Source: SIG299 sp964541485 (lineage in GTDB: Bacteria; Bacillota; Clostridia; Lachnospirales; Lachnospiraceae). From it: 39,305 nt of DNA. The DNA lies in contig CAZIQL010000021.1 in assembly GCA_964541485.1 (NCBI GenBank), positions 1 to 39,305 of the forward strand, written 5' to 3'. The position numbers and the translations under genes were made by a program. Below are positions 22,601 through 30,237 of this stretch, in pieces; the first letter of the stretch is position 1; every line of letters starts with the position of its first letter. A model generated the notes under the pieces. It saw only the letters and a list, made by a program, of their open reading frames with translations, made no database searches and had not been told where the DNA came from.

Positions 22601-23165
22601 CTGTATTTACCGTTCTTTGTTCCGGAATGCCATGGTCCTGCAACTCCAGAAAGAAATTTCCCTTTCCAAAAATCTCCTGCATGCGCAGTGCCGCAGCCTT
22701 TCCTTCTTCATAAAAGCCTCGCTTTAAATTAGTTGCCACCTCACCTGCAAGACAGGCAGAAAGCGCAATAATTCCTTCCGAATACTGCGAAAGAACCTCA
22801 TAATCCACACGTGGTTTATAGTAATAGCCTTCTGTAAAGCCTTTAGAAACGATTTTCATCAGATTAGAATATCCCGTGTCATTCTCAGCAAGCAAAACAA
22901 GATGATAATATCTTTCCTCCGATACCCCACCTTCCTTTACAAAGCGCGACCCCGGTGCCACATAAACCTCACATCCGATAACCGGACGGATTCCCTCTTT
23001 TTTGCAGGCACGATAAAAATCAATCACGCCATACATGACACCATGGTCAGTAATGGCAAGGCTATCCATACCAAGTTCCTTTGCTCTTGCAACAATCTCT
23101 TTAATTTTTGCCGAACCGTCCAACAGACTATATTCCGTATGCACATGCAGATGAGTAAACTTCAT
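19698..23165 (-). CDS. dnaE: DNA polymerase III alpha subunit, DnaE type
   Basis: This 1155-residue C-family replicative polymerase has these regions in order. The PHP domain opens with HLHVHTEYSLLDG and continues SLAITDHGVMYGVIDFY. The palm has GPGRGSGAASIAAYALGITD and PDFDIDF (catalytic aspartates). The fingers include FAKYAFNKAHAACYAVVSYR. A helix-hairpin-helix/tau-interacting region follows, then an OB fold near residues 990-1070 (VLGGLIAGITRKTTKNNTT). Length fits DnaE1 rather than PolC: there is no inserted proofreading exonuclease. Firmicutes normally carry PolC as well, outside this window. Terminators upstream (23214-23243) separate it from the HPr-like gene. Confidence 0.95.
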   Translation of the reverse strand: MKFTHLHVHTEYSLLDGSAKIKEIVARAKELGMDSLAITDHGVMYGVIDFYRACKKEGIRPVIGCEVYVAPGSRFVKEGGVSEERYYHLVLLAENDTGYSNLMKIVSKGFTEGYYYKPRVDYEVLSQYSEGIIALSACLAGEVATNLKRGFYEEGKAAALRMQEIFGKGNFFLELQDHGIPEQRTVNTALLRMHQETGIDLVATNDVHYIYDTDVEAHDILLCIQTQKKVTDEDRMRYDGGQYYLKSPEEMEALFPYAKEALENTHKIAERCNVEIVFGQYKLPKYEVPEGYDAWTYLQALCAEGMKKRYPVVTPELQERLDYELNVIHTMGFDDYYLIVWDFIKYAKDHDIMVGPGRGSGAASIAAYALGITDIDPIRYQLLFERFLNPERVSMPDFDIDFCFERRQEVIDYVVRKYGKERVVQIVTFGTMAARGVIRDVGRALDYPYALCDQVAKLIPTELGITIEKALKSSPEFRGLYESDEKIKYLIDMSKRLEGLPRHTSIHAAGVVIANAPADEYVPLSRGADEAITTQFTMTTLEELGLLKMDFLGLRTLTVIQDAQKLVNRNRPESEWLDMDKVDYDDPNIYEMISSGKSDGVFQLESTGMKNFMKELKPENLEDVIAGISLYRPGPMDFIPKYIKGKQNPESIVYDCPELIPILKTTHGCIVYQEQVMQIVRELAGYSYGRSDLVRRAMAKKKADVMAKERKNFVYGNQEEGVKGCIANGISEEVGNKIFDEMTDFAKYAFNKAHAACYAVVSYRTAYLKYYHPVEFMAALMTSVMDHTGKVTEYIYSCRQMGIEILPPDVNEGEMGFSVSGNQIRYGLSAIKGVGKPVIEALVAEREENGRFTGLKDFVERLSGKEVNKRTVESFIKAGAFGPEFGTRKQLMQVYVGVMDGVAQERKKGLTGQMSLFDFAEEEDRQEFEVRLPNVGEYTKEELLGFEKEVLGVYVSGHPLENYMAILRKNTTTDTLAFQLDEETNEVKVTDGETVVLGGLIAGITRKTTKNNTTMAFLTLEDIFGTVEVILFPRDYEKYRTLLVEDAKVLIKGRVSAEEDKDAKLICTEITALSELPRELWVRFANKEAFFAKEEELYDLLAESDGKQEVVIYLEEEKAIKRLPKNRNVEITEGLIETLKKVFGEEQIKVVDKKR

Positions 23166-23213
23166 CGTTCCCTGTTCCTTTCTCTTACATCCAAGATAAA
23201 CCCTACAAAAATC

Positions 23214-23243
23214 AAAAAACCGGGGACCACACTTGGACCCCGG
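23214..23243 (-). terminator. Rho-independent terminator of the rapZ-whiA-HPr cluster
   Basis: CCGGGGACC (23220-23228) faces GGACCCCGG (23235-23243) with one internal A/A mismatch. Six A on the left give a T-run on the minus strand. Confidence 0.8.
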
Positions 23244-23260
23244 GACATTTGCAACCGTTT

Positions 23261-23512
23261 TTATGCTTCTAAAAACTTCTGAATTTCTGCAAGTGCAGCC
23301 TCTTCATCCGTTCCTTCTGCTGTCACTGTTACTTTTTCACCTTCTGCAAACCTAAGAATCATAACACCCATGATACTCTTTGCATTGGTACGCTTTTCCG
23401 CCTGGTCCACATGAATGCTGCTGTCAAATTTACTTGCAAGCTGCACTAACATTGCCGCAGGACTTGCGTCTGCCTTGGAGTGATCTCCAATTACAATTTC
23501 TCTTGTTACCAT
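23261..23512 (-). CDS. HPr-family protein lacking His15 (Crh-like)
   Basis: This 83-residue protein aligns without gaps to Bacillus HPr. Position 15, the histidine phosphorylated by Enzyme I, is Asp (KADASPAAMLVQ instead of GIHARPA.VLVQ), and Arg17 is Ser. The regulatory site is intact: NAKSIMGVM with Ser46, the target of HprK. It therefore should not carry phosphate for sugar uptake but could act as a corepressor with CcpA, like Bacillus Crh (Gln15). Position supports this: Bacillus has yvcJ(rapZ)-yvcK-yvcL(whiA)-crh, and here rapZ-whiA precede this gene. hprK lies 4 kb upstream. Leader hairpin copy 3 precedes its ribosome site. Confidence 0.88.
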   Translation of the reverse strand: MVTREIVIGDHSKADASPAAMLVQLASKFDSSIHVDQAEKRTNAKSIMGVMILRFAEGEKVTVTAEGTDEEAALAEIQKFLEA

Positions 23513-23516
23513 TCTA

Positions 23517-23577
23517 ATCCTCCTTGTTTTCCGTGGGAAAATGCCCGCCCGATCCGCGGGCAGAGGATTTTCCTCCT
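23517..23577 (-). promoter_or_regulatory. 5'-leader hairpins abutting the Shine-Dalgarno site, copy 3
   Basis: On the minus strand GGAAAATCC (just after the whiA stop) precedes a GC-rich stem (TGCCCGC...GCGGGCA) and ATTTTCC, then CAC, GGAAAA and CAAGGAGG. The ATTTTCC arm can pair upstream with GGAAAAT or downstream with GGAAAA. Confidence 0.6.
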
Positions 23578-23578
23578 A

Positions 23579-24529
23579 TTACTGCTGTAATCGCAGTCTC
23601 GTTTCCTCTGCGATGCTACTCAACTTTTTCAGTCTGTGATTGACCCCGGACTTCCCGACCGGCGGATGCAACATCTGTCCTAATTCCTGCAGTGTTGCCT
23701 CCGGATATTCCATTCTGAGCAATGCAATTTCCTCCAGCCCTTCCGCCAGAGTAGCAAGCCCAATGGTATCCTTAAGATAAAGGATATCTTCCACCTGCCT
23801 TGAGGCAGCCCTTACCGTTTTGTTGATATTGGCCGCTTCACAGTTTACCTTGCGATTTATGGTATTTCTCATTTCTTTCAGAATACGCACATTTTCAAAC
23901 TCCATCAATGCCTTGTGTGCTTCCATGACATTCAATAAATCCACAATCTGCGAACCCTCTTTAACATATACCACATAATGATACTTTCTTGCAATCATTT
24001 TCGCATCAACAGAAAATGAACGCATCATCTCACAGAGCAGTTCTCCGTTTTGTTCCCGGCTCACCACAATTTCGTAATGATAACTCTTTTGTGGATTGGA
24101 AACTGACCCTGCCGCTAAAAATGCGCCCCGGATAAAGCTTCTCTTACAGCAGCTTCTGGTAGCCACTACCGGTTCTGCCAGCAAAACCTTTCCGTTCTTT
24201 TCATCGTCGCCTGCGACAGTCAGTTTGCAGGCCGTCAAAATATGTCGTGTCTCTCCCTCCGACATCACCAGCTCATACAGGTTCTTCTTTGCCGAAAGGG
24301 GCTTTGTTGTCAATTCTGCACTGAATCCAAACAAATCCTTTAACATCTTAAAAATCTTCTTTGTCAGGACAGTGCTTTCCGTTTGCAATTTTAAGATAAG
24401 CGTCCCATCTTTGTCAACCATAATTTTTCCGCAAAACGTAATGATTGCGGAAATTTCTGCAATCTGACAGTGCCTTGCAGGGGAAATCTGCTCACACAGC
24501 TCCTTCTTTACCTCTCCCGAGAATGACAT
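23579..24529 (-). CDS. whiA: DNA-binding protein WhiA
   Basis: This protein of about 316 residues begins MSFSGEVKKELCEQI, the usual WhiA start. Two LAGLIDADG-homing-endonuclease-like halves follow (FIRGAFLAAGSVSNPQKSYH near the centre of that fold). The C-terminal helix-turn-helix region includes EYPEATLQELGQMLHPPVGK and SGVNHRLKKL. In Firmicutes WhiA affects cell division and chromosome segregation and has no nuclease activity. ATG 24538 would sit on the ribosome site; ATG 24529 has AAAGG at 8 bases. The start lies inside the rapZ 3' end (38-base overlap), so translation is coupled. Confidence 0.92.
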   Translation of the reverse strand: MSFSGEVKKELCEQISPARHCQIAEISAIITFCGKIMVDKDGTLILKLQTESTVLTKKIFKMLKDLFGFSAELTTKPLSAKKNLYELVMSEGETRHILTACKLTVAGDDEKNGKVLLAEPVVATRSCCKRSFIRGAFLAAGSVSNPQKSYHYEIVVSREQNGELLCEMMRSFSVDAKMIARKYHYVVYVKEGSQIVDLLNVMEAHKALMEFENVRILKEMRNTINRKVNCEAANINKTVRAASRQVEDILYLKDTIGLATLAEGLEEIALLRMEYPEATLQELGQMLHPPVGKSGVNHRLKKLSSIAEETRLRLQQ

Positions 24530-25391
24530 TTGCCGCATCCTTTCCTATATCTCTGTGTTCCACTTTGATTCCATATTCCAGATTTCCCAGACGCTTTGTT
24601 ATTGCATTTGCCAGTGTCACGGAGCGGTGTTTTCCGCCGGTGCACCCGATGGCAATCACCAACCGGTTCTTTCCTTCGCTAATATAATTTGGAATCAGGA
24701 ACTTCAGCATATCTTCCAATTTGTCCAAAAACACGTGCGCAGCATCCGTCTGCATCACGTAATCCTGCACTTCCTTTTCGTTTCCTGTCTTGTGCTTTAA
24801 CTCCGGCACATAGTAAGGATTTGCAAGAAAGCGCACGTCAAATACCAGGTCTGCATCCGACGGAATCCCGTATTTGAAACCAAACGATAACACCGTAATC
24901 ATGAAATTACGGAAATTTTCATTCTCCACAAAAATTTTATCAATCTGCACCTTCAGTTCACGTGTTAAGAGCTGACTGGTGTCTAAAATATAATCTGCAT
25001 TTTTCTTTAAAAAATCCGTCTTTTCACGTTCCTTGGCAATACCGGCTTCGACTCTTCCCATGCCTGCCAGAGGATGACTCCGCCTGGTCTCTTTGTAGCG
25101 CTTTATCAGCACCTCATCCGAAGCATCCAGATAGAGCACTTCCACGTTCCGGTTCTGCCTCCGCAGTTCCTTTAACATCGGTTCCAGTTCAGACAGTGCC
25201 TGTCCACTCCGGATATCCACGCCAAGAGCAATCCTGTCATATTCTGTATTTTCATGAAAAATCAGTGCCGTAAATTTAGAAAGTAACGGAACCGGCAGAT
25301 TATCCACACAAAAATAACCCGCATCCTCTAACATTTTAAGTGCAGAAGATTTTCCGGCACCGGACATTCCTGTCACTATGACTACTCTCAT
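24492..25391 (-). CDS. rapZ: RNase adapter/nucleotide-binding protein RapZ (YvcJ)
   Basis: This 299-residue P-loop protein has Walker A GMSGAGKSS (8-16), VDIRSGQALSELEPML and DASDEVLIKRYKETRRSHPL in the N-terminal half, and GCTGGKHRSVTLANAI in the C-terminal, kinase-like half. In Escherichia coli the family links glucosamine-6-phosphate level to small-RNA decay; in Bacillus (YvcJ) it is a GTP/ATP-hydrolysing protein with a competence phenotype. The yvcK gene normally found between rapZ and whiA in Bacillus is absent here. It starts 24 bases after the murB stop. Confidence 0.93.
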   Translation of the reverse strand: MRVVIVTGMSGAGKSSALKMLEDAGYFCVDNLPVPLLSKFTALIFHENTEYDRIALGVDIRSGQALSELEPMLKELRRQNRNVEVLYLDASDEVLIKRYKETRRSHPLAGMGRVEAGIAKEREKTDFLKKNADYILDTSQLLTRELKVQIDKIFVENENFRNFMITVLSFGFKYGIPSDADLVFDVRFLANPYYVPELKHKTGNEKEVQDYVMQTDAAHVFLDKLEDMLKFLIPNYISEGKNRLVIAIGCTGGKHRSVTLANAITKRLGNLEYGIKVEHRDIGKDAANVILGRGKEGAV

Positions 25392-25415
25392 TTTCTTCCT
25401 CCGCCCAAGAACGCT

Positions 25416-26360
25416 TTATTTAAAGTCTCCCAAAAAACGAACCTCCGGTTCTAATGTCACACCGGACTGTTCCTTTACCGTTTTCTTAATATGTTCAATG
25501 AGTTCACAGACATCTGCCGCGGTAGCATTGCCTGCGTTAATCACAAATCCTGCATGCTTTTTGCTGACCTCGGCACCACCGATTCTGCATCCCATCAGAC
25601 CTGCATCCTGAATCAGCTTTCCGGCAAAGTAACCGACCGGACGCTTAAAGGTGCTTCCCGCGCTTGGGAATTCCAGCGGTTGCTTTTCCTGACGCGCCTT
25701 TTTATAGGACTCCATCGTTGCAAAAATCTGAATCTTTGGACGAATCGTCAGTGTAAAATATGCCTTTAACACAATACCACCGGTTTCCATCAATATACTG
25801 TGACGGTAAGAAAGCTTAAGCTCGTCTCTTGATAAACGCTTAATTGTACCATCTTCTGCCAGTACATCGACCGCCCAAAGGGTATCCTTGATTTCACCGC
25901 CGTACGCTCCGGCATTCATAAGGACTGCACCCCCAACCGTTCCCGGGATTCCACCGGCAAATTCCAAGCCGGTAAAACCTTTTTTTCCTGCTGCCATGGC
26001 AAGTCTTGAAAGCATGGCACCTGCACCTGCCGTGATACGGCAGATACCCTCCGGCACACTTTCATTTAAGATTACTTCGTCAAATTCTCCCGAAAGCCGC
26101 AAAACAACACCACGTATTCCGCCATCCGAAACAAGCACATTACTGCCGTTTCCGATAATGTAATACGGCATCTCATACTGCTTACAGAGTGCAATCACCT
26201 TCTGCAGCATTTCCACATTCTCTATGTAAGCAAACCAATCTGCCGGGCCGCCTACACGGAATGTTGTATGCTTCGCCATAGGCTCTGCCTCAAGCAGGCG
26301 TCCTTCTTTCATAACCTCCCGGAGTCTGACGGAAAATTCGTTTATATTAGTATTCCCCAT
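25416..26360 (-). CDS. murB: UDP-N-acetylenolpyruvoylglucosamine reductase
   Basis: This cytosolic flavoenzyme of about 314 residues reduces UDP-GlcNAc-enolpyruvate to UDP-MurNAc in peptidoglycan precursor synthesis. FAD-binding segments: HTTFRVGGPADWF, IIGNGSNVLVSDGGIRG and GLEFAGGIPGTVGGAVLMNA with GAYGGEI. Catalytic and substrate segments: SYRHSILME, PSAGSTFKRPVGYFAGKLIQ (the Ser region used as proton donor), and a C-terminal LEPEVRFLG with the conserved Glu. The length and YRHS loop fit the Gram-positive type. The frame opens at 26384, but CAGGAGG at 5-base spacing marks ATG 26360. Confidence 0.94.
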   Translation of the reverse strand: MGNTNINEFSVRLREVMKEGRLLEAEPMAKHTTFRVGGPADWFAYIENVEMLQKVIALCKQYEMPYYIIGNGSNVLVSDGGIRGVVLRLSGEFDEVILNESVPEGICRITAGAGAMLSRLAMAAGKKGFTGLEFAGGIPGTVGGAVLMNAGAYGGEIKDTLWAVDVLAEDGTIKRLSRDELKLSYRHSILMETGGIVLKAYFTLTIRPKIQIFATMESYKKARQEKQPLEFPSAGSTFKRPVGYFAGKLIQDAGLMGCRIGGAEVSKKHAGFVINAGNATAADVCELIEHIKKTVKEQSGVTLEPEVRFLGDFK

Positions 26361-26389
26361 AAAAACCTCCTGTTGTACTGCCAACCCCC

Positions 26390-27340
26390 CTATTCCCCTG
26401 CAGCCGCCTGATCTAAAATCATCTTTGCCGCACCGTAAATGCCGGCATCGTTTCCAAGCGTTGCCAGACGGAAATCCTTGTGATACAGTGCCCCGAGCAA
26501 ATTCTGATTATAATGCTTTTCCAATGTCTTTGTTAAAATATCACCTGCTTTGGATACACCGCCACCAATAACAAATACCTGTGGGTCTACCGTGCAGGCC
26601 ACGTGGGTAAGCGCTCCCGCTAAAATACCACACACCTCATCTACTAACTCAAGCGCAAACGCATCACCGGCCTTAGCCGCGTCAAACACATCCTTTGCCT
26701 GTATCTCTGTCAACTCACGGAGTGCCGAAGGTATCTCCTTTTCAGAAAGCGCCTTCTTTGCAAGCCGCACAATGCCCGTTGCAGAAGCATACTGTTCCAA
26801 ATGACCGTGCCCGCCACAGCCGCATTTTGCGGTCTCTGCCGGATTAACAATCATATGTCCCAGTTCACCTGCCGCGCCACAGATTCCTGCACGGATTTTT
26901 CCATCCAGAATGATTCCTCCGCCAACACCGGTTCCGAGTGTAACCATAACCACATCCTGATAGCCTTTTCCGCCACCCTGCCACATCTCGCCAAGTGCCG
27001 CAACATTGGCATCGTTTCCTGCTGCCACAGGAAAACCGAGAATGTTCTGCATGGTCTCACTGACATTCATCACACCCCAGCCAAGATTCGGACAAGTGTG
27101 AACAGTTCCGTCTGCGGTCACCGGACCGGGTACACCAACACCCATGCCAAGCACTTCCGATTTTTCAATCTGCTTTTCTTCCATCTTGGCAAAAACCGCT
27201 GCGGCAATATCCCCCGGCACAGCCTCACCGCCGTTTGCTGTATTCGTTTTAATTTCCCATTTATCAAGAACGGTTCCTTCTGTATTAAACAAACCACACT
27301 TTACTGTAGTTCCTCCGATATCAATACCAAATACGTACAT
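26390..27340 (-). CDS. glk: ROK-family glucokinase
   Basis: This 316-residue cytosolic kinase phosphorylates glucose to glucose-6-phosphate. Features: the phosphate loop FGIDIGGTTVKCGLF at the start, GVPGPVTADGTV, catalytic region GNDANVAALGE (Asp as base), VMVTLGTGVGGGIILDG and the ROK zinc signature CGCGGHGHLEQYAS. The last motif has His where many ROK members have the third Cys (CxCGxxGCxE), which alters one zinc ligand to another capable residue. It provides PTS-independent sugar entry, beside hprK. It lies 20 bases after hprK and just ahead of murB in one run. Confidence 0.9.
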   Translation of the reverse strand: MYVFGIDIGGTTVKCGLFNTEGTVLDKWEIKTNTANGGEAVPGDIAAAVFAKMEEKQIEKSEVLGMGVGVPGPVTADGTVHTCPNLGWGVMNVSETMQNILGFPVAAGNDANVAALGEMWQGGGKGYQDVVMVTLGTGVGGGIILDGKIRAGICGAAGELGHMIVNPAETAKCGCGGHGHLEQYASATGIVRLAKKALSEKEIPSALRELTEIQAKDVFDAAKAGDAFALELVDEVCGILAGALTHVACTVDPQVFVIGGGVSKAGDILTKTLEKHYNQNLLGALYHKDFRLATLGNDAGIYGAAKMILDQAAAGE

Positions 27341-27360
27341 AATTCCCTCTCCCTCTTTGT

Positions 27361-28293
27361 TTATTTTCCCTGATTCTTCATCAGATTGTTTGTCACTCTT
27401 TCGTACAATTCCTGTGCCGCATTATATCCCATCTTTTTCTGACGGAAGTTAACCGCAGCTGCCTCACAAATGAGAGCAAGGTTACGGCCCGGACGAATCG
27501 GAATCGTATGACATGCCACCTTATTGCCAAGGAATTCCGTATACTGGTCTTCCAGACCCATACGGTCATACTCTCTGTCTCGGTTCCACTCTTCCAGACG
27601 GATTACCAGGTCAATCTGCTGTGTGTTCTTTACACTTTCTACACCAAACAGGTTCTTTACATTGATAATACCTATTCCGCGAAGCTCAATAAAATGTCTG
27701 GTCATATCCGGCGCCGAACCGATTAATGTTACATCACTTACCTTCTTAATCTCTACCACATCATCGGATACCAGACGGTGCCCTCTCTTAATGAGCTCCA
27801 GCGCCGTTTCACTCTTACCGATACCGCTTTCACCGGTAATCAAAATACCTTCGCCATACACGTCAACCAATACACCATGAATCGAAATACGCGGAGCCAG
27901 CTCTACCTTTAACCAGCGGATAACTTCACCCTCAAAATCTGTTGTGGACTTTTCCGACTGGAAAACCGGTACATTATTCTCAACTGCAATCTTTAAAATT
28001 TCCTCATTTACCGGAAGATTTCTACAGAACACAATACCCGGAAGCTTAAAGCTCATGAGCTTTTGCATAATGTTCTTTCCGTGATCAGCCTCCATCTTTT
28101 CCATGTATGCATACTCAACATTACCGATAATCTGAAGACGGTCATAACTAAAGTAATCAAAGAAACCTGCCAGCTGAAGTGCAGGACGGTTTACCTCCGG
28201 CTGTGTCAGCACCATTTCGGAAATATCAATCTCCGGTGTACAGTTCTTTAAATTCATCTTTTCCACAAGCTTTGTCAATTCAACGGTATACAT
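27361..28293 (-). CDS. hprK: HPr kinase/phosphorylase
   Basis: This 310-residue bifunctional enzyme phosphorylates Ser46 of HPr/Crh when fructose-1,6-bisphosphate and ATP are high, and reverses the reaction with inorganic phosphate. Visible features: P-loop GILITGESGIGKSETALELI, VSDDVVEIK, and the HprK signature HFIELRGIGIINVKNLFGVE. The N-terminal domain (about 1-130) has the LQLAGFFDYF and PVNEEILKIA segments of the family. AAGGAG lies upstream of ATG 28293. The likely target encoded nearby is the His15-less HPr-like protein at 23261-23512. Confidence 0.95.
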   Translation of the reverse strand: MYTVELTKLVEKMNLKNCTPEIDISEMVLTQPEVNRPALQLAGFFDYFSYDRLQIIGNVEYAYMEKMEADHGKNIMQKLMSFKLPGIVFCRNLPVNEEILKIAVENNVPVFQSEKSTTDFEGEVIRWLKVELAPRISIHGVLVDVYGEGILITGESGIGKSETALELIKRGHRLVSDDVVEIKKVSDVTLIGSAPDMTRHFIELRGIGIINVKNLFGVESVKNTQQIDLVIRLEEWNRDREYDRMGLEDQYTEFLGNKVACHTIPIRPGRNLALICEAAAVNFRQKKMGYNAAQELYERVTNNLMKNQGK

Positions 28294-28359
28294 GCTAGTT
28301 CTCCTTTATTCTTCGTGATGGCATATCTCCTACTAGTTTAACACATCGCCTTCCCAACT

Positions 28360-30237
28360 TCAACGATGAAAAAAATCATATACGGCCTGCGCTGCTCCCT
28401 TATTCATAGAAGGAAGTGCCGCCAGCTCTTCCACTGTCGCCTCCTTCAGCGCATCTAGGGAAGCGTAGTGCTTCATCAGTGCACGTCTTCTGCTCTCGCC
28501 GACTCCCGGGATATCATCCAGTATGGAATGCGTCTGTGCCTTTCCCCTTAAGCTTCTGTGATACTCAATAGCAAATCGGTGTGTCTCATCCTGAATTCTT
28601 GTAATCAGATGGAAACCCTCGCTTCTGGTATCAATCGGAATCTCAATATTATTATAATACAGTCCTCTCGTTCTGTGATTATCGTCCTTTACCATGCCGC
28701 AGACCGGAATATTAATTTTCTGCTCATCCAGCACCTCCAGTGCCACATTGACCTGACCTTTACCGCCATCCATCAAAATCAAATCCGGAAGTCTGGTGAA
28801 ACTGCCCATCTCCCTTACTTCATCCTCCGACAAATCAGGATATGCTTTTTTGAGTTCCGCAAGCTCCGCCTTTGCATGCTCAAAACGCCTGGTCAAAACC
28901 TCTTCCATACTTGCGTAATCATCCGGTCCTGCAATCGTTTTCGTCTTAAACTTACGATAATCTGCCTTCTTCGGCTTACCGCCTTCAAACACCACCATGG
29001 AAGCTACATTTTCAAAACCGCTTGTATTGGAAATATCAAACGATTCCAGACGATTGAGACTCTCAAGTGAAAGCCAGTCCGCAATCTCCTGCAGAGCTCC
29101 CTTGGTCCGCTTTTCCTGCAGGGCAATGCGCTCAGAGTCCTTCTGAAGAACAAATGATGCATTCTTTTCTGCCAATTCCACCAGCCGTTCCTTTCCACCC
29201 TTTTTCGGCACCTGGATATGCACACGTTTCCCTCGCTTTGCAGAAAGCCAGTCCTCCAAAAGTTCTGCATCCTCTGTCTCCTCTGACAATAGCAGTTCCT
29301 TTGGAACATACGGCAGCCCGGCATAAAACTGTTTGATAAAGTTTGCCATAATGACAGAACGCGCCTCGTTTTCCACTCCGGTCAGATAAAAATGTTCACG
29401 CCCCACCATCTTACCGTTACGCACAAAAAACACCTGTGCCACTGCCTCATCGCCTGCTGTAGCAAACGCAATAATATCACGGTCGATAATCTTGGCATCA
29501 TCCGCACGCTGCTTTTCTGCCAGCCGTCTTACGCTGAACAGTAAATCCCGGTATTCTGCTGCCTTCTCAAACTCCATCTCCTCCGAATACTTCTGCATCT
29601 GCTCTTCCAGACGCTTTGTAATCAGTGCATAATTCCCGTTTAAGAACGCTTCTACCTGCTCGATATTCTTTCCGTACTCTTCCTTCGTAATATAACCCTG
29701 ACACGGTGCCTTGCACTGCCCCATATGGTAATAAAGGCAAGGACGTTCCTTGCCGATATCCCTTGGCAGTACTTTGCTGCAGCCGCGGACAAAATAGGTT
29801 TTTTTCAACAGCTCAATGGAATCATGTACCGATGCGGCACTCGTATACGGTCCGAAATATTTCGACTTATCCTTTTTTCGTTCGCGTGCCAGCATAATAC
29901 GCGGATAATCCTCGCCTGCCGTCAGCCGGATATAAGGATAATGTTTATCATCCTTTAACATGGTGTTGTACTTCGGACGATGCTCCTTAATCAGGTTGCA
30001 CTCCAGTACCAGGGCTTCCATCTCCGAATCCACCACAATGTATTCAAACCATGCAATGTTTTCCACCATACGCTGAATCTTCGGAGACAGATTTCTGCTA
30101 CTCTGAAAATACTGCCGCACGCGATTTTTCAGCACAATGGCTTTTCCGACATATATAATTGTATCGTTTTTGTCATGCATGAGATAAACTCCCGGTTTGT
30201 CCGGGAGTTTTCTCAATTCTTCTTCGATATTAAACAT
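28360..30237 (-). CDS. uvrC: excinuclease ABC subunit C
   Basis: This 625-residue nucleotide-excision-repair nuclease makes both incisions with UvrB. The N-terminal GIY-YIG domain (PGVYLMHDKNDTIIYVGKA, 14-32) makes the 3' cut. The UVR/UvrB-binding helix pair is near residues 205-240 (YSEEMEFEKAAEYRDLLFSV). The RNase-H-like domain includes ESFDISNTSGFENVASMVVF and PDLILMDGGKGQVNVA, and makes the 5' cut. Two C-terminal helix-hairpin-helix motifs follow (DDIPGVGESRRRALMKHYAS). The start overlaps the ftsH stop by 8 bases, so the two are coupled. Confidence 0.95.
   Translation of the reverse strand: MFNIEEELRKLPDKPGVYLMHDKNDTIIYVGKAIVLKNRVRQYFQSSRNLSPKIQRMVENIAWFEYIVVDSEMEALVLECNLIKEHRPKYNTMLKDDKHYPYIRLTAGEDYPRIMLARERKKDKSKYFGPYTSAASVHDSIELLKKTYFVRGCSKVLPRDIGKERPCLYYHMGQCKAPCQGYITKEEYGKNIEQVEAFLNGNYALITKRLEEQMQKYSEEMEFEKAAEYRDLLFSVRRLAEKQRADDAKIIDRDIIAFATAGDEAVAQVFFVRNGKMVGREHFYLTGVENEARSVIMANFIKQFYAGLPYVPKELLLSEETEDAELLEDWLSAKRGKRVHIQVPKKGGKERLVELAEKNASFVLQKDSERIALQEKRTKGALQEIADWLSLESLNRLESFDISNTSGFENVASMVVFEGGKPKKADYRKFKTKTIAGPDDYASMEEVLTRRFEHAKAELAELKKAYPDLSEDEVREMGSFTRLPDLILMDGGKGQVNVALEVLDEQKINIPVCGMVKDDNHRTRGLYYNNIEIPIDTRSEGFHLITRIQDETHRFAIEYHRSLRGKAQTHSILDDIPGVGESRRRALMKHYASLDALKEATVEELAALPSMNKGAAQAVYDFFHR

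Noticed and set aside
26801..27373. 190-residue frame antisense to glk
   Set aside because: Mirror of a recognised ROK kinase; Cys/His-rich look comes from reverse reading of Gly/Ala codons.
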